The notes below the pieces were generated by a model that saw only the letters and a program-made list of their open reading frames with translations, had not been told where the DNA came from and did not search any database. Positions 15,933 to 24,917 of a stretch of 64,000 nucleotides of DNA are shown here, in pieces. Position 1 is the first letter of the stretch. Each line of letters begins with the position of its first letter. The translations under genes and the position numbers were made by a program. The stretch comes from Amycolatopsis nalaikhensis (GTDB lineage: Bacteria > Actinomycetota > Actinomycetes > Mycobacteriales > Pseudonocardiaceae): assembly GCF_030264295.1 (NCBI RefSeq), contig NZ_CP127173.1, forward strand, positions 7,509,501 through 7,573,500, read 5' to 3'.

Positions 15933-17521
15933 CCAGGACACGGACGGCGGGAGTCGTGCTCGGCGTGCTCGCCCTCACCGCGACCGCCTGCGGGGGATCG
16001 GGCGGCACCGCCGCGGGGGACGGGACGCCGGTGGACGGCAAGACCTTCACCCTCGGCATCGGCTCCGACCCCGGCACCATCGACCCGCACATGACGGTGT
16101 TCTCGGTGGCGATCCAGCTCGACCTGTTCCTCTACGATTCGCTGCTCGGCCAGTCCGCCGACGGCAAGCCGGTCGCGGGGCTGGCGGCGAAGTGGGACGC
16201 GCCCACGACGACGAGCGCGACCTTCACCCTGCGCCAGGGCATCACGTGCTCGGACGGCGCCCCGCTGACCGCCGCCGACGTCGCGGCGAACGTCAACTTC
16301 GTCGGCGACCCGGCCAACAAGTCGCCGATCGCCGGGCTGACGATCGCGCCCGGCACCAAGGCGGCCGCCGACGAGGCGACCCGCACGATCACCGTCACCA
16401 GCGGCAAGCCGGACGCGTTCCTGCTCCGCAACGTCGGTTCGCTGCCGATCGTCTGCGCCAAGGGCCTGAGCGACCGGAAGCTGCCCGCCAAGGGCGAAAG
16501 CGGCACGGGCATGTTCGCGATCTCCGAGGTCGTGCCCAACGACCACTACACGCTCACCCGGCGCAAGGACTACGCGTGGGGCCCCGGCGACTGGAAGGCC
16601 GAGCCGGGCCTGCCGGACAAGGTCGTCGTCCGGGTCGTCCCGAACACGACGACGGCCGCGAACCTGCTGCTGTCCGGGGAGTTGAACGCGGCCGCCATCA
16701 ACGGGCCCGACCGGCAGCGCCTGGAAGCGCGGAAGCTGTTCCACGCGGACTACCTCGCCCCGCTGGGCGAGATCTTCTACAACCAGGCCGCCGGACGGCC
16801 GGGCCAGGACGAGTCCGTCCGCCGCGCGCTCACCCAGGCCCTCGACCTGCCGCAGCTGGGCAAGGTGCTGACCAACGGCGCCGGCAAGCCGTCGCAGGGC
16901 ATGATCACCGCCGAGCCGAAGGTCTGCTCGGGCGACACCGTCACCGGCAACCTGCCCGCCCACGACCCGGCCGCGGCGGCGTCCGCGCTGGACGCGGCGG
17001 GCTGGACGAAGGGCGCCGACGGCGTGCGCGCCAAGAACGGCAAGCGCCTGACGCTGACCGTCCTCTACGGCACGCAGCTCGGCCCGACGATGGCCCCGAC
17101 CGCCGAACTGCTGCAGCAGACCTGGAAGTCGCTCGGCGCCGACGTCACGCTCAAGGGCGTCGACAGCCCGGGCCTCAACCAGGCGCTCTTCGGCACCGGC
17201 GAGTGGGAGGTCTCGCTCGGCCCGGTCGGCTTCGCGCTGCCGAGCCAGCTGGTGCCGTTCGTGTCCGGCCCGGCCGCCCCGGACGGGACGAACTTCGCCC
17301 ACGTCGCCAACCCCGCCTACGACGCGGCGGTGCAGCGGGCCGGGTCGTTGCCCGGCGAGGCCAGCTGCCCGGCCTGGAACGAGGCGGAGACCGCGCTCGT
17401 CAAGCGGGTCGACGCGGTGCCGTACTTCGACTCCGTCGTCCCGACCTACGGCAGCGGCGCGAAGTTCACCTTCAGCCAGGGCAGCCTGATGCCGTCCTCG
17501 ATCCGGATGCTCGCGAAGTGA
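15929..17521 (+). CDS. Peptide ABC transporter solute-binding lipoprotein (DppA/OppA type)
   Basis: Family 5 extracellular solute-binding protein, 530 residues. The N-terminus has a lipoprotein signal, with a hydrophobic stretch ending ALTATAC and a Gly/Ser linker. The mature part begins with TLGIGSDPGTIDPH, then LRQGITCSDGAPLTAADV and YTLTRRKDY, typical of oligopeptide-binding proteins. Anchored outside the membrane, it would capture peptides for the permeases encoded next. Its stop overlaps the first permease start (GTGA). Confidence 0.88.
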   Translation: MTRTRTAGVVLGVLALTATACGGSGGTAAGDGTPVDGKTFTLGIGSDPGTIDPHMTVFSVAIQLDLFLYDSLLGQSADGKPVAGLAAKWDAPTTTSATFTLRQGITCSDGAPLTAADVAANVNFVGDPANKSPIAGLTIAPGTKAAADEATRTITVTSGKPDAFLLRNVGSLPIVCAKGLSDRKLPAKGESGTGMFAISEVVPNDHYTLTRRKDYAWGPGDWKAEPGLPDKVVVRVVPNTTTAANLLLSGELNAAAINGPDRQRLEARKLFHADYLAPLGEIFYNQAAGRPGQDESVRRALTQALDLPQLGKVLTNGAGKPSQGMITAEPKVCSGDTVTGNLPAHDPAAAASALDAAGWTKGADGVRAKNGKRLTLTVLYGTQLGPTMAPTAELLQQTWKSLGADVTLKGVDSPGLNQALFGTGEWEVSLGPVGFALPSQLVPFVSGPAAPDGTNFAHVANPAYDAAVQRAGSLPGEASCPAWNEAETALVKRVDAVPYFDSVVPTYGSGAKFTFSQGSLMPSSIRMLAK

Positions 17522-18495
17522 CCACCGCGGCGGCACCCCGCGTCCGCGGCGGCCCGTGGCCGTCGTTCGCCGCGCGGCGGCTGGTCCGGTTCGCCGTCTC
17601 GCTGTGGGCGCTGCTCACCGCGGCGTTCCTGATGATCCACCTGGTGCCCGGCGACCCGGTGCGGGCCGCGCTCGGCATGACCGCGCCCGCCGACCTGGTC
17701 GCGGCGAAGCGGGCCGCGCTCGGCCTCGACGACCCGCTGTGGGTGCAGTACGGGCACTACCTGCGCGGACTGGTGACCGGGGACCTCGGGACGTCGATGG
17801 TCAGCGGGCAGGCGGTCACGCAGGTGATCGGCGACCGGCTGCCGTCGACGTTGCAGCTGGCGGTGCTGGCCTTCGCGGTCGTGGTGGCCGTCGCGGTCCC
17901 GGTCGGCGTCTGCTTCGCGGTGCTGACCCGCGGCGGCCGCCGCCGGGGCGGGGAGCTGGCGTTCACGTCGGTGAGCGTGCTCCTCGCCGCCGTCCCCGAG
18001 TTCCTGGTGGGCGTCGGCCTGGTCGCGCTGCTCGCCGTCGGCTTCGGCTGGTTCCCGGTGGCGGGCGCGGACGACGCGAGCTCGTACGTGCTGCCGGTGG
18101 CGGCACTGGCGCTCGGACCGGCGGCCGTGCTGGCCCGGATCATCCGGGTCGAGCTGCTCGCCGTGCTGGGCGCCGACTTCGTCCGCACCGCGCGGGCGAA
18201 GCGGCTCCCCGCCCGGCTGGTCTACGTCCGGCACGCGCTGCCGAACGCGCTGACCGCGACCCTCACCCTCGGCGGGCTGATGCTGACCTCGATGGTCGCG
18301 GGCACGGTGCTGGTGGAGAACGTCTTCGCCTGGCCCGGCCTCGGCTCGACCATCGTGCAGTCGATCGTGACCAAGGACTACCCGCTGGTGCAGGGGATCG
18401 TGCTGGTCTACGGCGTCGGCGTGCTGCTGGTGAACCTGCTGGTCGACGTCGTGCTCGGCCTGCTGGACCCCCGTTCGACGATCCGGGAGAGCTGA
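17518..18495 (+). CDS. Peptide ABC transporter permease (DppB type)
   Basis: A 325-residue inner-membrane permease with about six membrane helices. MIHLVPGDPVRAALG near the N-terminus and the GDLGTSMVSGQAV block are hallmarks of DppB/OppB. The cytoplasmic EAA loop appears as DFVRTARAKRLP, which contacts the ATPase. GTG start overlaps the binding-protein stop, and the TGATG junction overlaps the next gene by one base. Confidence 0.88.
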   Translation: MTTAAAPRVRGGPWPSFAARRLVRFAVSLWALLTAAFLMIHLVPGDPVRAALGMTAPADLVAAKRAALGLDDPLWVQYGHYLRGLVTGDLGTSMVSGQAVTQVIGDRLPSTLQLAVLAFAVVVAVAVPVGVCFAVLTRGGRRRGGELAFTSVSVLLAAVPEFLVGVGLVALLAVGFGWFPVAGADDASSYVLPVAALALGPAAVLARIIRVELLAVLGADFVRTARAKRLPARLVYVRHALPNALTATLTLGGLMLTSMVAGTVLVENVFAWPGLGSTIVQSIVTKDYPLVQGIVLVYGVGVLLVNLLVDVVLGLLDPRSTIRES

Positions 18496-20399
18496 TGGCG
18501 CGACGACGCGGTTCGGTTTGGGTGGCGGCGGTGCGCACGCCGGTGGGCGCGTGCTCGGCGGTGTTGCTGGGCTTGGTCGTCGCGCTGGCGGTGCTCGCGC
18601 CCCTGCTGTGGGGTGACGTCGCTGCCGCGATCGACACCGACGCGATCGGCCAGGCCCCGTCGGGGGCGCATCCGTTCGGCACCGACTCCCTCGGCCGCGA
18701 CATCCTGCTCCGAACGCTGGTGGCGACCCGGTTTTCGATCGGGCTCGCAGTGCTCGCCACCGCGATCGGCGTCGGCGCCGGGGTCGTGCTCGGCGCACTG
18801 CCGTCGGTGCTGCCGCGGTGGGCGGGGCGGCTGCTGACCGCGGTGGTCAACATCGCGGTCGCGTTCCCCGGCCTGTTGCTGGCCCTGTTCTTCGCGGTGA
18901 TCTTCGGCGTGGGCACGCACGGCGCGGTGCTGGCGATCGCGTTCGCGATGGCGCCGGCGTTCGCGCGGCTCGTCCAGACGCTGTCCGCGTCGGTGGCCGG
19001 CCGCGACTTCGTCGACGCCGCCCGGATTTCCGGCGTCGGCCGGACCCGGCTGCTCGTCCGGCACGTGCTGCCCAACATCGGCGAGCCGCTGCTGGTGAAC
19101 GCGACGATCCAGGCCGGGGCGGCGTTGCTCGCCTTCGCCGGGCTGTCGTTCCTCGGCATCGGCGTACAGGCACCGGACTACGACTGGGGACGACTGCTGC
19201 GCGAAGGCCTCGACGGCATCTACGTCAACCCGGCCGCCGCGCTCGCGCCGGGCGCCGCCGTGGTCCTGGCCGGACTGGCGTTCAACCTCGTCGGCGAGAC
19301 AGTCGCGGCGGTGGTCGGCGTCCGGACCCGGCCGGGCAAGCGCGCGGCGGGCCCGCTCCCGGCCCCGCGACCGGCGGCCGCCGAGCCGCCCGCGGACGAC
19401 GCGGTACTCGTCGTGGAGAACCTGCAGGTGGCGTTCCCGGGCCCGCACGGGTGGACCGTGCCCGTGCGCGGGGTCAGCTTCAGCGTCCGCGCGGGCGAGG
19501 CCGTCGGCGTCGTCGGCGAGTCCGGGTCGGGCAAGAGCCTGACCGCGCTGGCGGTGTCCCGCCTGATCGAACGCCCCGGCGTCGTGACCGCCGACCGCCT
19601 GGAGTTCGCCGGGAAACCCTTGGCGGACGCGAGCGACCGCGAGCTGGGGACGTCGCTGGCGATGGTGTTCCAGGACCCGATGACGTCGTTCAACCCCGCC
19701 CGGCGCGTCGGCAGGCAGCTGGCCGAGGTGTCCGAACGGCACCACGGCCTGTCCCGGCGCGCGGCGTTCGCGCGGGCGATCGACCGGCTGGCCGCGGTGC
19801 GCGTCCCGGCCGCCGCGCGCCGCGCCCGCCAGTACCCGCACGAGTTCTCCGGCGGCATGCGGCAGCGGGCGATGATCGGCATGGGCCTGATGGGCGAGCC
19901 GAAGCTCGTCATCGCGGACGAGCCGACGACCGCGCTCGACGTCACCGTGCAGCGGCAGGTGCTGCGCCTGCTGGCCCGCACCCGCGAAGCCGAGGGCGCG
20001 GCGATCCTGCTCATCAGCCACGACATCGCCGTCGTTTCCCAGACGTGCGAACGGATGCTGGTGATGTACGCCGGGCGCGTCGTCGAGGACCTGCCGACCG
20101 CGGGCCTGCCCGGCGCGGCCCGGCACCCGTACACGCGGGCGCTGCTGGCCACGACCGTCGACCTGGAAACCGACCGCGACGAGCCGCTGGCCGTCATCCC
20201 CGGCCGCCCGCCGGAGCCGGACCGGGTGCCGGCCGGGTGCGCGTTCGCCGCCCGCTGCCCGCTGGCCACCGACCGCTGCCGGGAAGAGGACCCGCAGCTC
20301 GAGCCGACACCCGACGGCCACCGGGTCGCCTGCTGGCACCCGCACGAGCCCGCCGTGGGTGTCCTTTCCGGACAGTCCCGTGAGGAAGGTGCCGCATGA
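18495..20399 (+). CDS. Fused peptide ABC permease (DppC) and ATPase (DppD)
   Basis: A 634-residue fusion. Residues 1 to ~280 are the second permease: HPFGTDSLGRDILLR, the EAA loop DFVDAARISGVGR and about six helices. After a Pro/Ala linker (~285-305), residues ~306-620 are an ABC ATPase with Walker A GESGSGKS, Q-loop QDPMTSFNP, signature SGGMRQR, Walker B LVIADEPTTALD and a C-terminal oligopeptide-type Cys motif (CAFAARCPL). Permease-ATPase fusions of this type occur in actinomycete peptide/nickel importers. ATG 18495; overlaps the DppF gene by 4 bp. Confidence 0.88.
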   Translation: MARRRGSVWVAAVRTPVGACSAVLLGLVVALAVLAPLLWGDVAAAIDTDAIGQAPSGAHPFGTDSLGRDILLRTLVATRFSIGLAVLATAIGVGAGVVLGALPSVLPRWAGRLLTAVVNIAVAFPGLLLALFFAVIFGVGTHGAVLAIAFAMAPAFARLVQTLSASVAGRDFVDAARISGVGRTRLLVRHVLPNIGEPLLVNATIQAGAALLAFAGLSFLGIGVQAPDYDWGRLLREGLDGIYVNPAAALAPGAAVVLAGLAFNLVGETVAAVVGVRTRPGKRAAGPLPAPRPAAAEPPADDAVLVVENLQVAFPGPHGWTVPVRGVSFSVRAGEAVGVVGESGSGKSLTALAVSRLIERPGVVTADRLEFAGKPLADASDRELGTSLAMVFQDPMTSFNPARRVGRQLAEVSERHHGLSRRAAFARAIDRLAAVRVPAAARRARQYPHEFSGGMRQRAMIGMGLMGEPKLVIADEPTTALDVTVQRQVLRLLARTREAEGAAILLISHDIAVVSQTCERMLVMYAGRVVEDLPTAGLPGAARHPYTRALLATTVDLETDRDEPLAVIPGRPPEPDRVPAGCAFAARCPLATDRCREEDPQLEPTPDGHRVACWHPHEPAVGVLSGQSREEGAA

Positions 20400-21328
20400 G
20401 TGTGCTCGAGTTCGACCGCGTCAGCGTCCGCTACGGCGGGCTGACCGCGGTCGACGGGGTCAGCCTGACCGTCCCGTCCGGACAGGTCGTCGGCCTGGTC
20501 GGCGAGTCCGGCTCGGGCAAGTCGACCCTGGCCAGGGCCGCGGTCGGGCTCGCGCCGGTGAGCGCGGGCCGGGTCCTGCTCGGCGGCACCGACGTGCGGC
20601 GGCTGCCCCGGCGGCGCCCGCTGCAGATGGTCTTCCAGGACCCCTACTCCTCGCTCGACCCGCGGATGGCCGTCGGCGAGTCGATCACCGAGGCGATGCC
20701 GAAGGGCACGTCCCGCCGCGCCCGGCGCGAGGAGGTCGCGCGGCTGCTCGACCTGGTCAACCTCGACCCGGAACGCGCCGCGATGCTGCCCGGGCAGCTC
20801 TCGGGCGGGCAACGCCAGCGCGTCGCCCTCGCCCGTGCGCTCGCCGGGCAGCCGGAGGTGCTCATCGCCGACGAGATCACCTCGGCGCTCGACGTCTCGG
20901 TGCAGGGCGCCGTGCTGAACCTGGTCCGCGAGGTCCAGCGGCGGCTTTCCCTGTCGATGCTGTTCATCTCGCACAACCTGGCCGTGGTGCGGTACGTCAG
21001 CGACGTCGTCGCCGTCATGTACCTCGGCCGGATCGTCGAAGCCGGGCCCGCCGAGCAGGTGCTGACCGACCCGCGGCACCCGTACACGCGGGACCTGCTG
21101 GCCGCCGCGCCGTCCGCGCACCGCGGCCTGCTCGACACGACCGGCGACGACGCGCTCGCCGACACCGAACCCGCCGACCCGCACCACCCGCCGGCCGGCT
21201 GCCGCTACCACCCGCGGTGCCCGATCGGCCCGCTCGTGCACGCCGACCGTTCCGTCTGCGTCACCGCCGACCCGGCCGCCGACGCCGCACCCCGGCCGCA
21301 CCGCGCGGCCTGCCACTTCGCCGCCTGA
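20396..21328 (+). CDS. Peptide ABC transporter ATPase (DppF type)
   Basis: A 310-residue ATPase: Walker A GESGSGKS, Q-loop QDPYSSLDP, signature LSGGQRQR, Walker B VLIADEITSALD, H-loop FISHN. The C-terminal Cys-rich oligopeptide motif is present (CRYHPRCPI). It pairs with the fused ATPase domain to energise the importer. The ATG overlaps the preceding stop (ATGA). A gap of 24 bp with AAGGAG leads to the peptidase fusion. Confidence 0.88.
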   Translation: MSVLEFDRVSVRYGGLTAVDGVSLTVPSGQVVGLVGESGSGKSTLARAAVGLAPVSAGRVLLGGTDVRRLPRRRPLQMVFQDPYSSLDPRMAVGESITEAMPKGTSRRARREEVARLLDLVNLDPERAAMLPGQLSGGQRQRVALARALAGQPEVLIADEITSALDVSVQGAVLNLVREVQRRLSLSMLFISHNLAVVRYVSDVVAVMYLGRIVEAGPAEQVLTDPRHPYTRDLLAAAPSAHRGLLDTTGDDALADTEPADPHHPPAGCRYHPRCPIGPLVHADRSVCVTADPAADAAPRPHRAACHFAA

Positions 21329-21352
21329 GCCACTTCCCACAAGGAGATCCGC

Positions 21353-24300
21353 ATGACCCGACGTCCCGGCCTCGACGACCTGTACGCCCTCGAGTTCCCC
21401 GAGCAGCCCGCGATTTCGCCCGACGGCACCACGGTCGTGTACGTCGTGCGCACGGCCGACCGCGACAAGGACGAGGACACCCGGTCGCTCTGGCAGGTCG
21501 CCACCGGCGGCGGCGAGGCGCGCCGGCTCACCCGCGGCACCGCCGACGTGGCCCCCGTGTTTTCGCCGGACGGCACGCGGATCGCGTTCCTGCGCGCCCA
21601 GGACGGCCCGGCGCAGCTGTGGCTGCTGCCCGCCGACGGCGGCGAGCCCGAGCAGGTCACGACGTTGCCCCTGGGCGCCGGAACCCCGGTGTGGCGCCCG
21701 GACGGCGCCGAGATCGCCTTCAGCGCCCCGATCGACCTCGCCGCCGACGAAGGCGAAGACTCCGGCGCTCAGGGCCGTCGCGCGCACGCCCCGGTGGTCG
21801 CCGACCGGCTCGACTTCAAGGCCGACGGCGCCGGACTGCTGAGCACGCTGCGCAAGCACGTCCACGTCCTCGACCTCGCCACCGGCGAGGTCCGCCGGGT
21901 GACGTCCGGCAACTGGCACGCGGGCGACCCCGCGTGGTCGCCGGACGGCGAGCGGCTCGCGTTCCCGGCCGCCCGCGACGCCGACGCCGACCTGACTTTC
22001 CGTTCGGGCGTCTACGTTCTCGACCCCGGCGACCGCACCACCGAGCCGCGGCTGACCGGGTCCGGCGAAGGCATGAGCGGCACGGTCACGTGGACCGCCG
22101 ACGGCGCCGCGCTGCTCGTCGTCGGCCGCCGCGACACCGCGTCCGGGCACCTCGGGCTGCTGCGGGTTCCGCTCGACGGCGGTGAGACCACCGACCTCGC
22201 GGCGTCGCTCGACCGCAACGTGATGCCGGGCGGCCCCGGCTACCCCGGTGCCCTCCCGCAGCTCGCCGGGGACGGCTCGACCGTGGTCTTCTGCGTCCGC
22301 GACCGCGGCTACACGCACCTGTACGCCGTCGGCGCCGACGGCGGCGAGCCGCGGCTGGTCCTCGGCGGCACCGGGAACGCCGTGTCCGGCCTGAGCATTG
22401 CCGGGGACAAAGCGGCGGTGGTGCTGGGCACGCCGACGTCGTACGGCGAGATCGCGACCGTCGACGTCGGCGGGGGAGCGGCGCACGTCCTCACCGCGCA
22501 CGGCGACGACGACCTCGAGCCCTTCACCCACGAAGAGCGGGAGTTCACCGTCTCCGACGGCACGGTCGTGCACGGCTGGCTGCTGCGCGACCCCGCCCGC
22601 ACCGGCCCGCGGCCGCTGCTGCTCGACATCCACGGCGGCCCGCACAACGCGTGGAACGGCACCGCCGATGCCGTGCACCTCTACCACCAGCAGCTCGCCG
22701 CCCGCGGCTGGGTGGTGCTGCTGCTCAACCCGCGCGGCAGCGACGGCTACGGCGAAGCGTTCTTCACCGGCGCCATCGGATCCTGGGGCCTGGCCGACGC
22801 CAAGGACTTCCTCGAGCCGCTGGACGACCTGGTCGCCGAAGGTGTGGCCGACCCGCGGCGGCTCGCCGTGTCCGGCTACAGCTACGGCGGCTACATGACG
22901 TGCTACCTCACCAGCCGCGACGACCGGTTCGCCGCGGCCGTCGCGGGCGGCGTCGTCAGCGACGTCGTGAGCATGGCCGGGACGTCCGACAGCGGGCACT
23001 ACCTCGGCGTCGCCGAACTCGGGGCCGTCCCGGCGGAGAACCGCGCGCACTACACCGCGGTTTCCCCGCTGGCGCAGGTGGAAAAGGTGCGCACGCCGAC
23101 GCTGGTGGTGCACGGCGCCGAAGACGAGCGGTGCCCGGTGGGGCAGGCCGAGCAGTGGTTCACCGCGCTGCGCGAACAGGGCGTGCCCACCCGGATGGTG
23201 CTCTACCCGGGCGCGTCGCACCTGTTCATCCTCGACGGGCGGCCGTCGCACCGGCTGGACTTCAACCGCCGCGTCGTCGACTGGGTCGAGCAGCACGCGG
23301 GTGAGCCGGGCAAGCCGGTGCGCGTGCCGCTGGACACCGCGCACTGGCGGCGGCGACTGGCCGAGCTCGCGCGCAAGCACCGCGTGCCCGGGGCGACGCT
23401 GGGCATCCTGCGCGGGGACGACGAGGTCGTCGCGAGCTTCGGGGTGCTCAACAAGGCCACCGGCGTCGAGGTCACCGACGACTCGGTGTTCCAGATCGGC
23501 TCGATCAGCAAGGTGTGGACGGCCACCGTGGCCATGCAGCTGGTCGACGAGGGCCTGCTGAGCCTCGACGCCCCGATCGCCGACGTGCTGCCCGAGCTGC
23601 GGTTGGCCGACCCCGACGTCACGAAGAAGGTGACGCTGCGGCACCTGCTGACGCACACGAGTGGCATCGACGGCGACGTCTTCACCGACACCGGCCGCGG
23701 TGACGACTGCGTCGAGAAGTACGTCGCGGTGCTCGACCAGGCCGCGCAGACCCACCCGCTGGGCGCGACCCTGTCGTACTGCAACTCCGGATTCATCCTC
23801 ATCGGCCGCGTGATCGAGAAGCTCACCGGCAAGACGTGGGACGCGGCCCTGCGCGAGCGGCTGTTCACGCCGCTGGGGCTGACCCGCACGGGCACGTTGC
23901 CGGAGGAGGCGCTGCTGTTCCGCGCGGCGATGGGCCACGTGGCCACCGGCGACGAGGACCCGGAGCCGGCCCCGGTGTGGGGCTTGCCGCGCTCGGCGGG
24001 CCCGGCCGGGCTGATCACGGCGTCGGCGTCGGACGTGCTGGCGTTCGCCCGGCTGCACCTGACCGGCGGCCTCGGCCCGGACGGCACGCGGCTGCTGTCG
24101 GCGGAGTCGGCCGCGGCGATGACCGAGGAGCAGGTCGAGATGCCGGACAAGCACACGCTCGGCGACTCGTGGGGCCTCGGCTGGATCCGCTTCGGCTGGG
24201 ACGGCCACCGCCTGATCGGCCACGACGGCAACACGATCGGCCAGTCGGCGTTCCTGCGAGTGCTGCCGGAGCAGGGAATGGCGGTCACGCTCCTCACCAA

Positions 24301-24694
24301 CGGCGGCAGCGCGCACGACCTCTACGAAGAGCTGTACGCGGAAATCTTCGCCGAGCTGGCCGGGGTCGCGATGCCGCGGCCGCTGGAACCGGCCGCGGCG
24401 CCGCCCGCGGTGGACTTCGAGGAGTTCCTCGGGGTGTACGAACGGGAGTCGATGCGCATCGAGATCCTCACCCGGGAGGACAAGCTCCGGATCCGCCAGA
24501 CGGTGACGGGTTCGCTGGCGTCCCTGGTGCCGGACCCGACGACCGAGGACGACCTGGTGGCCATCGGACCGGCGCACTTCGCGCACAGCCCGGCGGGCAT
24601 GCGGGGCTGGGTGTCGGTGACGTTCTACACGCTGCCGACGGGGGAGAAGTACCTCCACACCGGCGTCCGCGCGACCCCGAAGGTGAAGGAATGA
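21353..24694 (+). CDS. Two-enzyme fusion: S9 prolyl-oligopeptidase-type peptidase plus SxxK serine hydrolase
   Basis: One continuous frame of 1113 residues. Residues ~1-400 form the WD40-like propeller, and ~400-655 the alpha/beta-hydrolase of an acylaminoacyl-peptidase-like S9 enzyme, with nucleophile Ser510 in GYSYGGYM, the Asp in HGAEDERCP and the His in GASHLF. From ~660 onward a complete SxxK hydrolase follows: GSISK (Ser717, Lys720), YCN (Tyr809), HDGN, and a C-terminal beta domain. That half is a paralogue of the 13660 gene. No signal peptide. The fusion would let one cytoplasmic protein attack imported peptides by two mechanisms. Both domains are intact with no frame break at the junction. 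Confidence 0.87.
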   Translation: MTRRPGLDDLYALEFPEQPAISPDGTTVVYVVRTADRDKDEDTRSLWQVATGGGEARRLTRGTADVAPVFSPDGTRIAFLRAQDGPAQLWLLPADGGEPEQVTTLPLGAGTPVWRPDGAEIAFSAPIDLAADEGEDSGAQGRRAHAPVVADRLDFKADGAGLLSTLRKHVHVLDLATGEVRRVTSGNWHAGDPAWSPDGERLAFPAARDADADLTFRSGVYVLDPGDRTTEPRLTGSGEGMSGTVTWTADGAALLVVGRRDTASGHLGLLRVPLDGGETTDLAASLDRNVMPGGPGYPGALPQLAGDGSTVVFCVRDRGYTHLYAVGADGGEPRLVLGGTGNAVSGLSIAGDKAAVVLGTPTSYGEIATVDVGGGAAHVLTAHGDDDLEPFTHEEREFTVSDGTVVHGWLLRDPARTGPRPLLLDIHGGPHNAWNGTADAVHLYHQQLAARGWVVLLLNPRGSDGYGEAFFTGAIGSWGLADAKDFLEPLDDLVAEGVADPRRLAVSGYSYGGYMTCYLTSRDDRFAAAVAGGVVSDVVSMAGTSDSGHYLGVAELGAVPAENRAHYTAVSPLAQVEKVRTPTLVVHGAEDERCPVGQAEQWFTALREQGVPTRMVLYPGASHLFILDGRPSHRLDFNRRVVDWVEQHAGEPGKPVRVPLDTAHWRRRLAELARKHRVPGATLGILRGDDEVVASFGVLNKATGVEVTDDSVFQIGSISKVWTATVAMQLVDEGLLSLDAPIADVLPELRLADPDVTKKVTLRHLLTHTSGIDGDVFTDTGRGDDCVEKYVAVLDQAAQTHPLGATLSYCNSGFILIGRVIEKLTGKTWDAALRERLFTPLGLTRTGTLPEEALLFRAAMGHVATGDEDPEPAPVWGLPRSAGPAGLITASASDVLAFARLHLTGGLGPDGTRLLSAESAAAMTEEQVEMPDKHTLGDSWGLGWIRFGWDGHRLIGHDGNTIGQSAFLRVLPEQGMAVTLLTNGGSAHDLYEELYAEIFAELAGVAMPRPLEPAAAPPAVDFEEFLGVYERESMRIEILTREDKLRIRQTVTGSLASLVPDPTTEDDLVAIGPAHFAHSPAGMRGWVSVTFYTLPTGEKYLHTGVRATPKVKE

Positions 24695-24855
24695 GCCGGA
24701 TCACGTCGGGGAACACCCGAGCGCGCGGAGCGTTGTAACGGGTGTCGGTACGGAGGAGTCCCCGGGCCTCACCCCTCGCCTTCACGGAATACCAGTCAGG
24801 CTGGAGCCGCGTTGAGCCACTCGCCGCGAGGCGACCCCCGTACCGGCCCCGAACT

Positions 24856-24905
24856 CCCGCTTCCGCTCGCAGGTCTCCCCCCAGCCTTCGCTGAGCGGAA
24901 GCGGG
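24856..24905. terminator. Terminator hairpin between the peptidase fusion and the convergent MFS gene
   Basis: A 13-bp stem CCCGCTTCCGCTC (24856-24868) with its complement at 24893-24905 and a 24-nt loop, followed on the plus strand by ACTTTCTTGT. It lies between convergent stop codons at 24694 and 24918. The rest of the 24695-24855 gap shows no gene I can support. Confidence 0.7.
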
Positions 24906-24917
24906 ACTTTCTTGTCC

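Noticed and set aside
19220..24658. A minus-strand open frame of about 1800 codons
   Set aside because: It lies wholly antisense to the peptide transporter and peptidase genes. Strong GC bias at third positions keeps the opposite frame open; its translation is low-complexity Arg/Gly/Val/Asp with no domain.
24695..24855. A possible short minus-strand peptide (DTRYNAPRARVFPDVI) in the gap after the peptidase fusion
   Set aside because: No ribosome site and no supporting family; it overlaps the end of the plus-strand gene.
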